DNA of 64,000 bases from contig MVAQ01000004.1 of assembly GCA_014825775.1 (NCBI GenBank), positions 62,001 through 126,000 of the forward strand. The letters run 5' to 3'. Shown here piece by piece: positions 47,630 through 59,916 of this stretch. A program made the translations under genes and the position numbers. Each line of letters starts with the position of its first letter. Within the stretch, counting starts at the first letter, position 1. The DNA is from Krasilnikovozyma curviuscula (Eukaryota > Basidiomycota > Tremellomycetes > Cystofilobasidiales > Mrakiaceae). The notes under the pieces are model-generated. The model searched no databases. It worked only from the letters and a program-made list of their open reading frames with translations, and had not been told where the DNA came from.

Positions 47630-48825
47630 GGGGGTTGCGTAGATGTTATGAAACACGATGGAACACGAAATCGCTTTTGCGGTGAGAAATATGCCTTACT
47701 GTTGATTCTATCCAGGACGGAAAGCCGCTTGGGTACACTTTGAAGCTCTACTACCTAATTATCAGATATGCGTATCGAAAGGAGATCTGAAGAATGTGAA
47801 AGAGAGACAAGAGCGGGCGAGCTGCAGAAGTGGGGACTGCCATTCGATACTGTCGTCTCGCATCTCCTTTACGTCCAGGGTTTTCTTGATGTGCCAGAGA
47901 CGACTCTCGTACTCCCACGCCATCCTCAAGGAGAACAGTCATATCATGAGTCTATGACTTGAGGTATCCTAACTCCTGACACTTGCAAGAATGGTGATGG
48001 AGGAATTTCGATGCTGGAGAAGAATCTTGTTGCCCCAGTCGCTTTTCTGACTTGACTTCTTACGATTCAGCAGACTGGGTGTTTGCCCTCGATGAACTCA
48101 ATTGTGCCTTGTTTTCAATGGGCTAGGGCTAGAGTGTCACTTGGTTGTTTGAACCTCCAGGAAAAGCTTAAGCGAACTCAGTGATGCCGTTGTTTGCTTC
48201 TTCCTCTCTAATGAACCCACAGTCCCCCCACCAGTGCTATACTCTTGAAAGTATCCTTCAGCTACAAAGGATATCTTTTAGAAGACCTTCCTCTTCTCAC
48301 TTTGAATGGGAGCCTTACTCGTTTGGGTGAACTGGGCGTCGAACGTTTGAGGCAACCGTCTGCGGCGTCATGACGGCTCGGAGACGGCAACAGGAGACGC
48401 AGGGGCAACGAGTGTTTCACCGGGCGCTCCCAGAGAATACGGTTTGTTGCTTGTGCTCCCGATTGCCTCGACATCACAGCCTTGGAGTATGGAGTTTCTG
48501 CTGGAGAAAACTCTGTCAAGATGGGGACAAGCATCTCATCTTCCTTCCAACCATCGCTGGGTCGAGTTCACCATCTTTCCCTAAATTCCTTTTCTCAATT
48601 TTCTCTCTTTTTGTAAATTTGTCTTAATCCTGAGCCGCTTGAGAAGAATTGCGCTGATTTTGAGTGGTGCTTTTGCAGAGGAGGATCTCGAAGTTTCTGC
48701 TTTGGTCAGCCGGTCCCAACTTCCTTCCTTCACAGCACTCTTGAAGAGTACAAAAAACTTCTTGAAGAAGGTTCACAGTCCTATCACCAATAGAGCTAGC
48801 CTCGGAATCCACTCTCATCTCCACC
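47630..48825. other. Large intergenic region
   Basis: Nearly 1.2 kb without a convincing gene. Frames of 60-90 residues exist on both strands (e.g. 47768-47962, 48262-48534) but none has splice continuation or a recognisable domain. Likely the promoter of the secreted-protein gene at 48826; the CT-rich run at about 48570-48615 is notable. Confidence 0.4.
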
Positions 48826-50670
48826 ATGTTATTACCCTACCTGCTCGTCGTGGTCTCCCTCTTCCTTAACACTCCTTTTACTCAAGCTCAGTCGGTTGTT
48901 GGGTGGCTTTATGATGGAACCTACATGAGCAAACCACCAGCAGCAACTGCAACACCCACCGCCGTCAACGGATCTCTCGGTGGTTCAAACTCTACCTCCT
49001 GCCCCGGCTGCAACTCCCCTCCTCCAGCCCCAACGGTAACAGCCTCAATGGTATATCCAACCGATGCTCCAGCTGATGCAAACTGGAACATGACGCAAGG
49101 AGGCTACATGCCTTACGCTGTGAGTTACAACATCAGTTCAGTGGGGCGTGTTGGGATCGAATCTTGGCTAAAGTCTTAAGCTCTTTGGTGCTTCGTGCTT
49201 CGCTCTGTAGTATATGACGCAAGGTGGATATCAAAAATTGAACTGTGGATATGGTTACGGCAAAGATCCAAAAGGCTATTGCACCAAGCTCGGCTGGGTG
49301 AGTTGTTGCTCTGATCAAAACAAGAAATGGAATGGTCTGAGCTGATGCAGATCGCTCTTGGTTGTCTGACCGATACTTTACCAAACTCTTCTCACTCCAG
49401 TATACCACCATGATGGACGAGTGTTATGGTGACACAACCATTATCAACAACGGCGGTTACTACAATACGAAAACAGTCACAGAGACTAAGAGCGAGGATT
49501 ACACTTCTACTGTCACTCAAACATACACATACACCGTCACTTACAACAACACTGTGACAGAAACCAAGACCGAGACTGATACTAAGCTCGAGACTCAGGT
49601 CAGTCGACATCGTTTGAATGCCATCTCTCTCGTCCTTTCGTCTGACCCAGCCATTTTTTTTTTTTGGGTAGACTTTGACTCAGACGGAAACTCTCACTTC
49701 CACAGATCTCAACACTGTAACAGATACGCAAACTCAGACTGTTGCTACAAGTGAGTTCTTTTTTTTGACTTCCTTTCAATGGCGATTTGGAGTAAATTGA
49801 CAGATTACGCGCATCTTTTACACAGCTGAAATCGTTCCTACAACCTTGACTAAGATTTATCCAACTACTATAGTCGAAAACAATGTAAGATTTCCGTCAT
49901 TCTTTCCGTTGCTTCATGCTCTCCCGTATCTGCGAAGCTGATTCCGATATGCTCCTCTGCCTCGTACGTGGTAGACCTTAACATACATCTCCACAGTCAC
50001 TACGCAATGGATTTCATCTGTCACAGAAACTAAGATTGACGTGTCTGCCACCACTGTGGAGAAGACACAGACTATCAGTTAGTGCTGTGACATCTTTCGT
50101 CGAACTCTGACCCCTATTGCTGATCATCGCGCTTTTTCGCTCTATTCTCTTCAGCTACTGCCACTCCAACAACTATCACCTACACAAAGCTCTATGAGAC
50201 AACTCTGACCAAAGACGATGTAAGCCATCTCCTCCCCCCTTTTGGCGATCGCTCTCACCCGCTGATCCACTACAACACCACGATAGACACAGACAGAGAT
50301 CTCCACCGTCACCTCGATCTGGGTCTCAGCTGTCACTTCACTCGCAACTCAGACGATTACCGACACTGCCACTCGGACAGAGACGACCACGGCGACCGAC
50401 ACAAGCCTGTCTTCTTGCATCCAAAGCTGCTCGAGTCGCTTCGGCGGAATGCAATATTATACTTGGTCACCACCATCAGCGTACCAGACGACCAAAAAGG
50501 AGTGTGGGTATTATGGCTGTGGAAAATCCACCGAAAACGCTACTTCGACGGGTGGATATCATAGTGGGTCTGGCGGAGGAGGAGGAAGTTACGCGACAAC
50601 ACCTCCTTCCTACGGGAGCAGTGGTGGTGGTGGGTACAGGAGAAAGAAGAGAGCTGTCCCCCACGTTTAA
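48826..50670 (+). CDS. Secreted Thr-rich cell-surface-like protein
   Basis: Signal peptide MLLPYLLVVVSLFLNTPFTQ, cleavage likely before QSVVGW. Then a Pro/Ser/Thr region with a CPGC motif, and a small Cys module (MTQGGYQKLNCGYGYGKDPK, GYCTKLGW, MMDECYGD). A long Thr-rich middle follows (TVTETKSEDYTSTVTQTYTY; TLTQTETLTSTDLNTVTDTQ; TYISTVTTQWISSVTETK), spread over short exons with repeated TVT/TxT patterns. The C-terminal module has four Cys (SSCIQSCSSRF; KKECGYYGCGKS), a Gly/Ser/Tyr-rich stretch, and RRKKRAVPHV at the end. There is no GPI signal. Family not recognised; probably heavily O-mannosylated and wall-associated (inference). Confidence 0.68.
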
Positions 50671-51094
50671 GCTACGTCCTTCGTGTTTGAGATATTTCTT
50701 GACTTGTTCTTTTGTATACTGTATTTTTCTTGCCATCTTTCTTTGTACACTCGAGGACGATCTACGATTGCTTTAAGAGCTCTTTCATTAAGGGTGTTTG
50801 TTTAACTTAACGTAAGATCAGATGACATCGAAGTGTAAGACGAGTTGGTATTTCAGCCAGCTTTGTTTACACCAAGATGGCATCTCACTGCGCGCAATGA
50901 CGTGATTCTCAAATGTGAAACTTGGGAAGGGACTTCTGATGATTAGAAACTACTCTTGATCAGGAAAGATTTGGCAAAGCTCAAGTGTAGCATTGCTTGG
51001 AGGTTTGAAAATTTCGTGGCGCTCTCCCTGAATCCTCAATCGAAGTGAAACTGGATGACAACGTAGACTCACCGTCCAACGTTCCCATAGGAAA
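50671..51094. other. Intergenic region
   Basis: 424 bp; presumed 3' UTR of the secreted-protein gene and promoter of the SurE gene. Nothing else seen. Confidence 0.4.
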
Positions 51095-52470
51095 ATGGCT
51101 CCTCTGAGAGTCCTGCTTACAAATGATGATGGACCACCAAATGCCGTCGAGTCCCCAAATATTTACAGCTTCTCACGAGCCCTCGTCGACCAGCTCGGAT
51201 GGGACGTCAAGGTGGTGACGCCGAGCTCGCAGAAGTCGTGGGTCGGGGCGAGTTACAAGATCCAGGGTGATATTATAGGTCATTATTACTATCCCAAAGG
51301 ACCCCAGGGGCTCCAGGGGGAGACAAGTGAGACGTCGAGACCGTTGAAGGAGGGAGAAGTTGCTGAATGGATTCTGTTGGACGGAGTAAGTACATTGATT
51401 CTCCTTTCCCCTATCGCTGGAGTCACGCTGGCTGCTGGAAGGTTTTTGAGATTAGGTGACAGGCTGTTAAGAACTGTTTGCTTTCATAATTCTAGACGCC
51501 TGCGACGGTGACGAATATCGCGCTTCACAACATCTACCCAGGAAAGATTGACCTCGTCCTCTCTGGTCCTAATCACGGCAGAAATTCATCTTCAGCATTC
51601 AGTGTTTCGTCGGGTACGATAGGCGCTGCACTGTCGGCGTCGATATCCGGTTTCAAGGCGATTGCGTGCAGTTACGGGTGAGTTTCGTCTTACTGTTTTT
51701 GGACCGCGTTATCGACACCTCTTTCTTCGACCCGATATAGAGTGGTGAAGAGGCCAGTAACTCAGAATTTGATTGACGCCGCCAACGACGTCACAGTGAA
51801 GGTTGTAAAAGGGCTCTGGGACGACTGGGGAAAGGACGCCGAGTCAAAGAATGGGAATGTTGCGCTCTACTCAGTCAATGTTCCATTAGTGAAGGACGCT
51901 TTGATTGATCCTCGGTACTTCTTGACAAGGTAATGCAACTCTTTGGTTGAGGATGCTGCCCAATCCGACACTCATATATTTTGAATCATTGTTATAGGAC
52001 TTGGAGAAACTCGTATGATCGCCTTTTTGCACCAATCGAAGAGCAGGAATCACCTACCGAAGAGTAAGTTCCCTGCTCAGTTGCTTCTGCTCTTCGTCGT
52101 GTGGTCGAGCTCCTTCTGATAATAGACTCGAGCGTAGGGGTGACGCATCGCTTCTTCGCTTCCACTTCAAGCCAAACATGTCACATCTTGTCAATCCAGT
52201 ACTTTCGAGTCTCCCTGTTGGAACAGACGCGTATGCGATTCATGAGGGGTGGATTTCCATCACTCCTCTTCGGTGCGTATTCTATCCTACTTTCTTTATC
52301 CGCAGGTTCAACTGACAGAAAGTACTACATATGTTCGGTACACTAGTGCGAGTTTCGCAGAACCTTCAGATGACGCTCTTACTTTGGGTAGCGGGAAGGA
52401 GGCTGGTGAGATGCTTGGTGTGGGACGCGAATGGCTTCTGGGCAAGACGGCGCTATCGCAGAAATTGTGA
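51095..52470 (+). CDS. SurE-like 5'/3'-nucleotidase (acid phosphatase)
   Basis: Starts MAPLRVLLTNDDGPPNAVES, the SurE metal-binding NDDG motif. Then ALVDQLGWDVKVVTPSSQKS, WILLDGTPATVTNIALHNIY, LVLSGPNHGRNSSSAFSVSS (SGPNxGxN), and TIGAALSASISGFKAIACSY. The later exons carry ALYSVNVPLV, SYDRLFAPIEEQ and AYAIHEGWISITPLR before ASFAEPSDDALTLGSGKEAG. The protein ends LGKTALSQKL. SurE enzymes remove phosphate from nucleotides and other substrates. Some fungal relatives (PBY1) fuse SurE with a tubulin-tyrosine-ligase domain, which is absent here. Exon joins use GTGAGT/GTAATG/GTAAGT donors and, near 52274, a GTGCGT donor. Confidence 0.82.
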
Positions 52471-52733
52471 TATTCAGACTATTAAACTAGTGATTTGACA
52501 GTTAGGCAGAGTGGCAGTTACCGCTTTAGCTGCAACATCTGAAAACCACGAAAAATTCGCGCAATAGAGCGATAATCCGCACGCGCCTGGTGGTGTGAGC
52601 AAACCAAGCAAGAGGTTGAGTTGCTCTCAACCAAATTTATCCCCACCAGACATCGGCACTCAATCTTTTGGTTAGCTTCTCTACACTCTTCTTTGAGAAA
52701 CGCTCAAGTCTACATCAAATTACGACGTCAGAG

Positions 52734-54729
<1,996 letters not shown>

Positions 54730-55026
54730 ACCTCGTCCATATGTGGATTCTGTATTCAAATAAAAAGGATGGACCAAGTCGCTTGTTATAATGTGTTTGG
54801 TTGATAGATAACCGCTTTCCTGTCAATCTCTCAGTTCATCTCCCGTGCAAGTCCGCTACAACGTTCTCATGATGACAGAATCTCTCTCTTTCCAGTCAAT
54901 TACAGTTCAATGTTTCAACTTTGATAGCACCCGATGCAGTGGCGAACAGAGCTAAGCGGCGTAGCATCGCCTCCGAAGTTTTCATCTTCAACCACAACTC
55001 TCTGATCCTTCGTCTCAGTCTTTATC

Positions 55027-55755
55027 ATGGGCAACGCAGATCCACCCCAGTACCAGAAGCTTCCTCAAGTGGATGATATCGAAGCACAGTACTACCCTCT
55101 TTCTTCTCCTGACGCTCCTGGTCCTTCGACCCCCTCTGCCTCAGCGTCGTCCAACCCGATCCTGAGTGCTCTCAGCAGAGTTGAACGACTTTTTAGAGGA
55201 GATGATCCTATTCCTGAGATCGTATGGGAGTATAAGCCTACATGGCCAGCTGCGACGACCACTCAGCGAGCCCTAGCAGTCTTACCGGTCTCTAGACAGG
55301 TGTGCACTGGTTACCCTCTCAAATTTAGACCGTACTAATTACGCCTTCTTATCTTAAACAGGAAGCTATCCTCTCGCTGCAGCGAACCTTCACCCCTTTA
55401 AGATTGGTTGATGCGAAAGATATTATTATCCTCATGTATCAGAATGAGAATTGGATCAGAGTAACGGACGAGAGCTGGGTCCTCTTACATAAAAGGTGCC
55501 CTTCGAAGCTTCGTGTCAGAATTGAAGAGACCCCTGAAGAGGAAACAAGAAGTAAGTTTTAGTGGCATCACATGGTGCTTATCTTGTGATGATTTTCGTT
55601 TCGCTGATCTCGCATTTTTTTATGAACATCTCTTCGACTTTCTCTCAGGGCTTGCGCATGACAAGGATGTTGCTTTAAAAAGCTCCATCGGAGGTGTCTT
55701 GGGCTTGCTCTTCGTACTATTTATGATTTCGCTCATTTTCAGAAGAAGATCCTAG
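55027..55755 (+). CDS. PPxY tail-anchored membrane protein, copy 1 of a tandem pair
   Basis: Exons 55027-55299, 55362-55551 and 55649-55755 give 189 residues. Begins MGNADPPQYQKLPQVDDIEA with a PPxY motif (PPQY). A Ser/Pro/Ala-rich stretch follows, then a conserved core (NPILSALSRVERLFRGDDPI, PEIVWEYKPTWPA, EAILSLQRTF, NWIRVTDESWVLLHKR, VRIEETPEEE). One C-terminal membrane segment (IGGVLGLLFVLFMISLIF) and a RRRS tail finish it. There is no signal peptide, so the core should face the cytosol. PPxY motifs are bound by WW domains of Nedd4/Rsp5 ligases; a role as an Rsp5 adaptor or substrate is inference. Family not recognised. The next gene is a paralogue with the same intron positions and phases. 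Confidence 0.72.
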
Positions 55756-56308
55756 TGTCTCTTCTTTACCTTTTTTCATTACTTTGCTAATTCAACATTT
55801 TGATGAGAGGGTTTTCAATTGCTGGTTCTTTTGGTGATTCCTCAGGGCCAGTCTGTCCACTTGTACTTACATGTATTTCGTAAATCGTACTGTTCATATT
55901 GCGACTTTAACATTTCTTGCGCTCTCATACCAATTCTTTCGAAACTTGCTCCTCTTCAGTTTGAAAGGGCGCTCCTTCTTGAGTTTATATGTCTAAGCCA
56001 ACTAGTCATGATTGCAACTAACGAGAAAGGAGCAACGAAGGTTGCACTATTTGTTTTGATGTCCCATCACACAATAAATAAACTTATCCTAACTTTCCCA
56101 ATCTCACCTTAAACTCTGAATTGGTATCAGCAGCCACCCCAGGCAATTCTCTCACTGACATTCAATTTGAAAGTGGTGATCATGTCGTGGCAAATGATCA
56201 GCTCGCTTAACCTGTGCGGGTATTTGAACGTCTCGAGGTTTTCTAATCAGCGTCAGCGCAGGTTGACAACTTTGCCATAAACCTTTCCATATCGACTATA
56301 CCTTTAAC
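55756..56308. other. Spacer between the two paralogues
   Basis: 553 bp containing the 3' end of copy 1 and the promoter of copy 2. A 97-residue frame at 55819-56112 is A/T-rich and hydrophobic and looks fortuitous. Confidence 0.4.
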
Positions 56309-57066
56309 ATGGACAATAAGAACGAAGACCCTCCTCAATACCAAGCGATACCGCAGAATGAGACCGGGTACGCTGCTGCGGGTCCCAGCTCTGTGCCTGT
56401 AGCGTCGTCCTCTTCACGACCCAGCGCTCCTGCCCCAGTAACATCCTCAAATCCGCTTCTAGATGTAATGAATAGAGTTGAAAGGCTCTTCAGGGGCGAG
56501 GATGTTATCCCGGAAGTGACGTGGGAGTTCCAGCCAAAGTGGCCGGCTGCAACAAATCCCCAAAAAGCTTTAGCTATCCTCCCCGTTTCTCAAAAGGTAT
56601 GGATTATACTCCTCCTATGTCGAAGAGATGCCAGAAACTGACTGAGGTATGGTGATCCCGACCGTTGCATGGAACAGGAAGCAATTGCCTCGCTGCAAAG
56701 AACTTTCTCTGCCTTGAGAGACATTGATCATCATAGGATTCTTATTTTCCAAGACCATCACCATGGACGCGTCAGGATCACAGAAGATTCTTGGGTGTTG
56801 CTGCATAGGTCACTGGCGGGCAAACGGGTCCCAGAGAGATTGATTGTCGAGATCGAAGAAACTCCTGACGAAGAGGGTGCCAGTAAGTCAATATCCTTCG
56901 TGAATGATATCAAGATCATTTCATACTTAAGCTTGATTCTTTTGTGGCTGTAGGATTGGCGATGGAATCGAAAACCCAACATGAGGGCGTGATGAAGTTC
57001 TTGCTGTTCTTCTTTGTTTTCGGTGTCGCAATTACTTTCATCTCTTGGGTGGATAAGAAGCATTAG
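56309..57066 (+). CDS. PPxY tail-anchored membrane protein, copy 2 of a tandem pair
   Basis: Exons 56309-56596, 56678-56882 and 56954-57066 give 201 residues. Same plan as copy 1: MDNKNEDPPQYQAIPQNETG (PPQY), a Ser/Pro/Ala-rich stretch, a core (NPLLDVMNRVERLFRGEDVI, PEVTWEFQPKWPAA, EAIASLQRTFSALRDI, RVRITEDSWVLLHRS, VEIEETPDEEG), and a terminal membrane segment (FLLFFFVFGVAITFISWV) with tail DKKH. The core region contains a His cluster (DIDHHRILIFQDHHHGRVR) absent from copy 1. Intron 1 follows the same Gln/Lys in both copies (phase 0), and intron 2 lies in the same place in the EETPxEE region (phase 1). The pair therefore arose by tandem duplication. Function unknown. Confidence 0.72.
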
Positions 57067-57761
57067 GTTTATCTTTGTCTCCGGGCTTCTTTCCATTTCA
57101 TTTCTCGACGATGTATTGCTCTGCTTGTTTGATGGCAGTGATGAGGGAGTGAGGCTTGGTTGCAAGTGAGATAGACTGTTGCATCCTTTCTATTTCTCCT
57201 ATAACCACGGCTAGTCCAACTGCTGTGAAGAACGACGGTTTCGACCAAGACCAAGACAATAGAAACACGATGGGGTTTTCTTTCCCTTCCGATGTAGACT
57301 CCTACCTTCGCACCTTTCTTTCCAGAAGAAGGCGATGGCCCAGCGGATGCACCAGCTCGACCTTCAGATGGAAGAGAAGGCTGTTTAAACTGGCAGGGCT
57401 AACACCCTCGAACAGTCGCCTCACTGCTCTAGTCTACCTTAGTCAGAGTTCAACTACCTAGTCCTTGGCTATCGGAACAATTGGAGAACGGGGTAAAGTG
57501 ATGGCGTTTGGTTAGGTCCGGTGCGAAGCCGTCAGGCGAACTGCAAACAGAGCTCAATACTTCCTCAAGCCTCCACCAGTTCAGTTCCATACAATTTCCC
57601 GATAACTCAGGATTTTACCCTGTGTTTTTTTTCTCCTGATCTTATTTCTTGCCACGACGAAAAGAAGCTTCGACTTGCAAGACCACCAGCAGTCCCTTGT
57701 TGACCATCACCGTCCCAAACTAGCTCAGCCAGCCCTGAGCACTGGGAAAGCATCTCTCACA
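57067..57761. other. Intergenic region upstream of SCD6
   Basis: About 695 bp. The frames at 57156-57461 and 57521-57703 lack domain content and I treat them as chance. Presumed SCD6 promoter and 5' leader. Confidence 0.4.
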
Positions 57762-59627
57762 ATGACTGAACAATGGATTGGACAGACTATTACACTCACC
57801 AGTATCTCGAACATCCGTTATGTCGGAAAGCTTCACAGCATCAGCCCTGAAGAAGCAACTATCAGTTTAGAAAATGGTAAAGCCCACTCCCTTCTTAAGT
57901 TCTTTCTTGTTCTGGCACTAACAGATGTCCTATTTTGTCTACCTGTTGGTCGTTCGTATAGTGATGTCTAGAGGCACAGAGAACAGGCCACCTCAGGGCG
58001 ACTTCATTCCTCCCAATGATCATGTCTACGACTTCGTTGTGTTTAGAGCTCGTAAGTCTCTTTCTCCTGACTTTCCTTTGCAATGATGTTCTTTCTCGTG
58101 CTTTTCTTTTGGTGTCTGACCATGGGCCACCTTTTTTTTCCTACTTCTCTTTAGAGGATGTAAAGGACCTGGGATTCGAGGAAGAAACTACAAAGTCCGC
58201 TACTGGAACCGTACCAGATGATCCAGCTGTTATGAGTGCTGTGAGTAGTCTATCTGTTGTGGTGTGATTCGTAGGGGATAGCTTTTAATGGCCAGCAATT
58301 GCCTACTTGATAGCCTCGTCCTCCACCTGCTCCTCAGCAACAGCCAGAAGCATCTCCAGCTCCTCAACCATCACAACCACAACCTCCTCAGCAACAGCAA
58401 GGTCCATATCCACCACCACCACCCCAGTTCCAAAATGGTTTCCCGCCTCAACCGCCAAATTGGAATGCTGGGCCGGGTGGTTACGGACCACCTGGTAGGT
58501 TTCCTCCCAACTATGGACCCCCACCCGGGTGGAACCCATCTATGGGTCCTCCTCCAATGATACCTCCCCCAGGTTGGAATCCTTCGATGGGACCGCCACC
58601 AGGTGCTTTCCCCCCTCAAAGCTTCCCTCCTCAACAGCCACAACAACAGTTCTCCACTCAACAGCAACATCAGAGACAAGGTCCACCAGCTGCTCAGCAG
58701 CAACAGCCTACGGGAGCTCCTTCCGCTACACCAGCTGAAAGCGCACAGCCAACTGCTGCTTCAGCACCAGCTTCTGTTCCAGCACCTGTTGCTCAGTCTG
58801 CTATTGCTTCTATTCCAGCTGCCGCACCCCCAGCTCCAGCACCAAAGGAGGTCGTCGCCGCTGTTCCTCCAAAGCCTTCAGCACCAGCAGCAGAGCCCAC
58901 CGCAACTGCTTCAACATCAGCACCATCCGTACCAGACGCGACTTCGACAGTTGACAAGATAAATGCTACTCTATCTGAGTTGTCTCTTTCCCGAGGAGGT
59001 CGCGGCGTGGCACCACCCCCTCCAGCACCCGATGGCCAGGCAAATCGACGAGGTGGGAACAGAAACAACGTGTCCAGAACTGGAGTGCAAAGGGCCCCAG
59101 GCATGTCCGTTGCTGGTATGAACGCAGAATTTGACTTTGAAGCAAACAACAGGAAGTTCGACAAAGTGTCGCTCAAGACGCATGCCCTCCGTTCCGTTAC
59201 CTCTGACTCCGACTCAGATGATGACGATGACGAGCAGGTGGTCCACCCCCAAAGAACTCAGGAGTCAGAATCCAAGTTCTACGACAAGAAGACGAGCTTC
59301 TTTGATTCAATCTCCGCAGGCGATAATTCGACGGGCGGCAACCGTAACTGGAGAAACGAAGAGCGTAATCAGAATATGAATACATTTGGTGAAGCAGGTG
59401 GAAACATTGGGAACGGGAGAGGTGGTAGAGGTGGACGGGGTGGAAGAGGAAGAGGCGGCGGAGGAAGAGGTAGAGTGAGTCTGAACATCTATATCAAGCA
59501 TCATTTCATCAAATGTATCTGTACCAATGGCTGACGGCTTGCTTTTATTTCTTATGTGTGCCAATAGGGATATTACAACAACCAAGGAGGTCAAAATAAC
59601 GGAGGATACAGGCGATCCGACGTGTAA
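57762..59627 (+). CDS. SCD6: SCD6/LSM14-family mRNP protein
   Basis: LSm domain at the N-terminus (MTEQWIGQTITLTSISNIRY, VGKLHSISPEEATISLEN, VMSRGTENRP, VYDFVVFRAEDVKDLGF). A Pro/Gln-rich low-complexity region of about 200 residues follows, then the DFDF box (AEFDFEANNRKFDK), an acidic patch (SDSDSDDDDDEQVV), FFD box (KKTSFFDSISAG), TFG box (NMNTFGEAGGN) and RGG repeats ending NNGGYRRSDV. This full domain order is diagnostic. SCD6/LSM14 represses translation through eIF4G and promotes decapping in P-bodies by binding Dhh1 and Edc3. Start ATG 57762; first exons are short; stop TAA at 59625-59627. Confidence 0.92.
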
Positions 59628-59916
59628 GGAGAAGCTCAGAGTAGGACTTCCGCGGTCGATCGTGATTGGTCTGCACGAGAATGTGATACAAAAAGGTCAT
59701 GAATGACATACAGAGACGAATGATATCGACGTGATATCATGCTATATCAAACAATCCTCATTTGACCCTCAGAAGCTGTTCGCAGAACAAAATTAAGCAA
59801 TTTATTACCTAAGCGATGAGGATTGACGATCGAAGCTAAGCTCGACTTGCCGAGAGTGAACGTACGTGTTGCCAAACTACAAAGAGTTTTAAGATCCACC
59901 AAAGCGAGCCCTCGAG

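Noticed and set aside
47768..47962. 64-residue plus-strand frame in the large gap
   Set aside because: Overlaps an equally open opposite frame; no motif and no plausible promoter or splice sites.
48262..48534. 90-residue minus-strand frame
   Set aside because: Pro/Arg/Ser-rich random-looking product; nothing links it to a gene.
57156..57461. 101-residue plus-strand frame upstream of SCD6
   Set aside because: No domain and unlikely composition; probably leader or promoter DNA.
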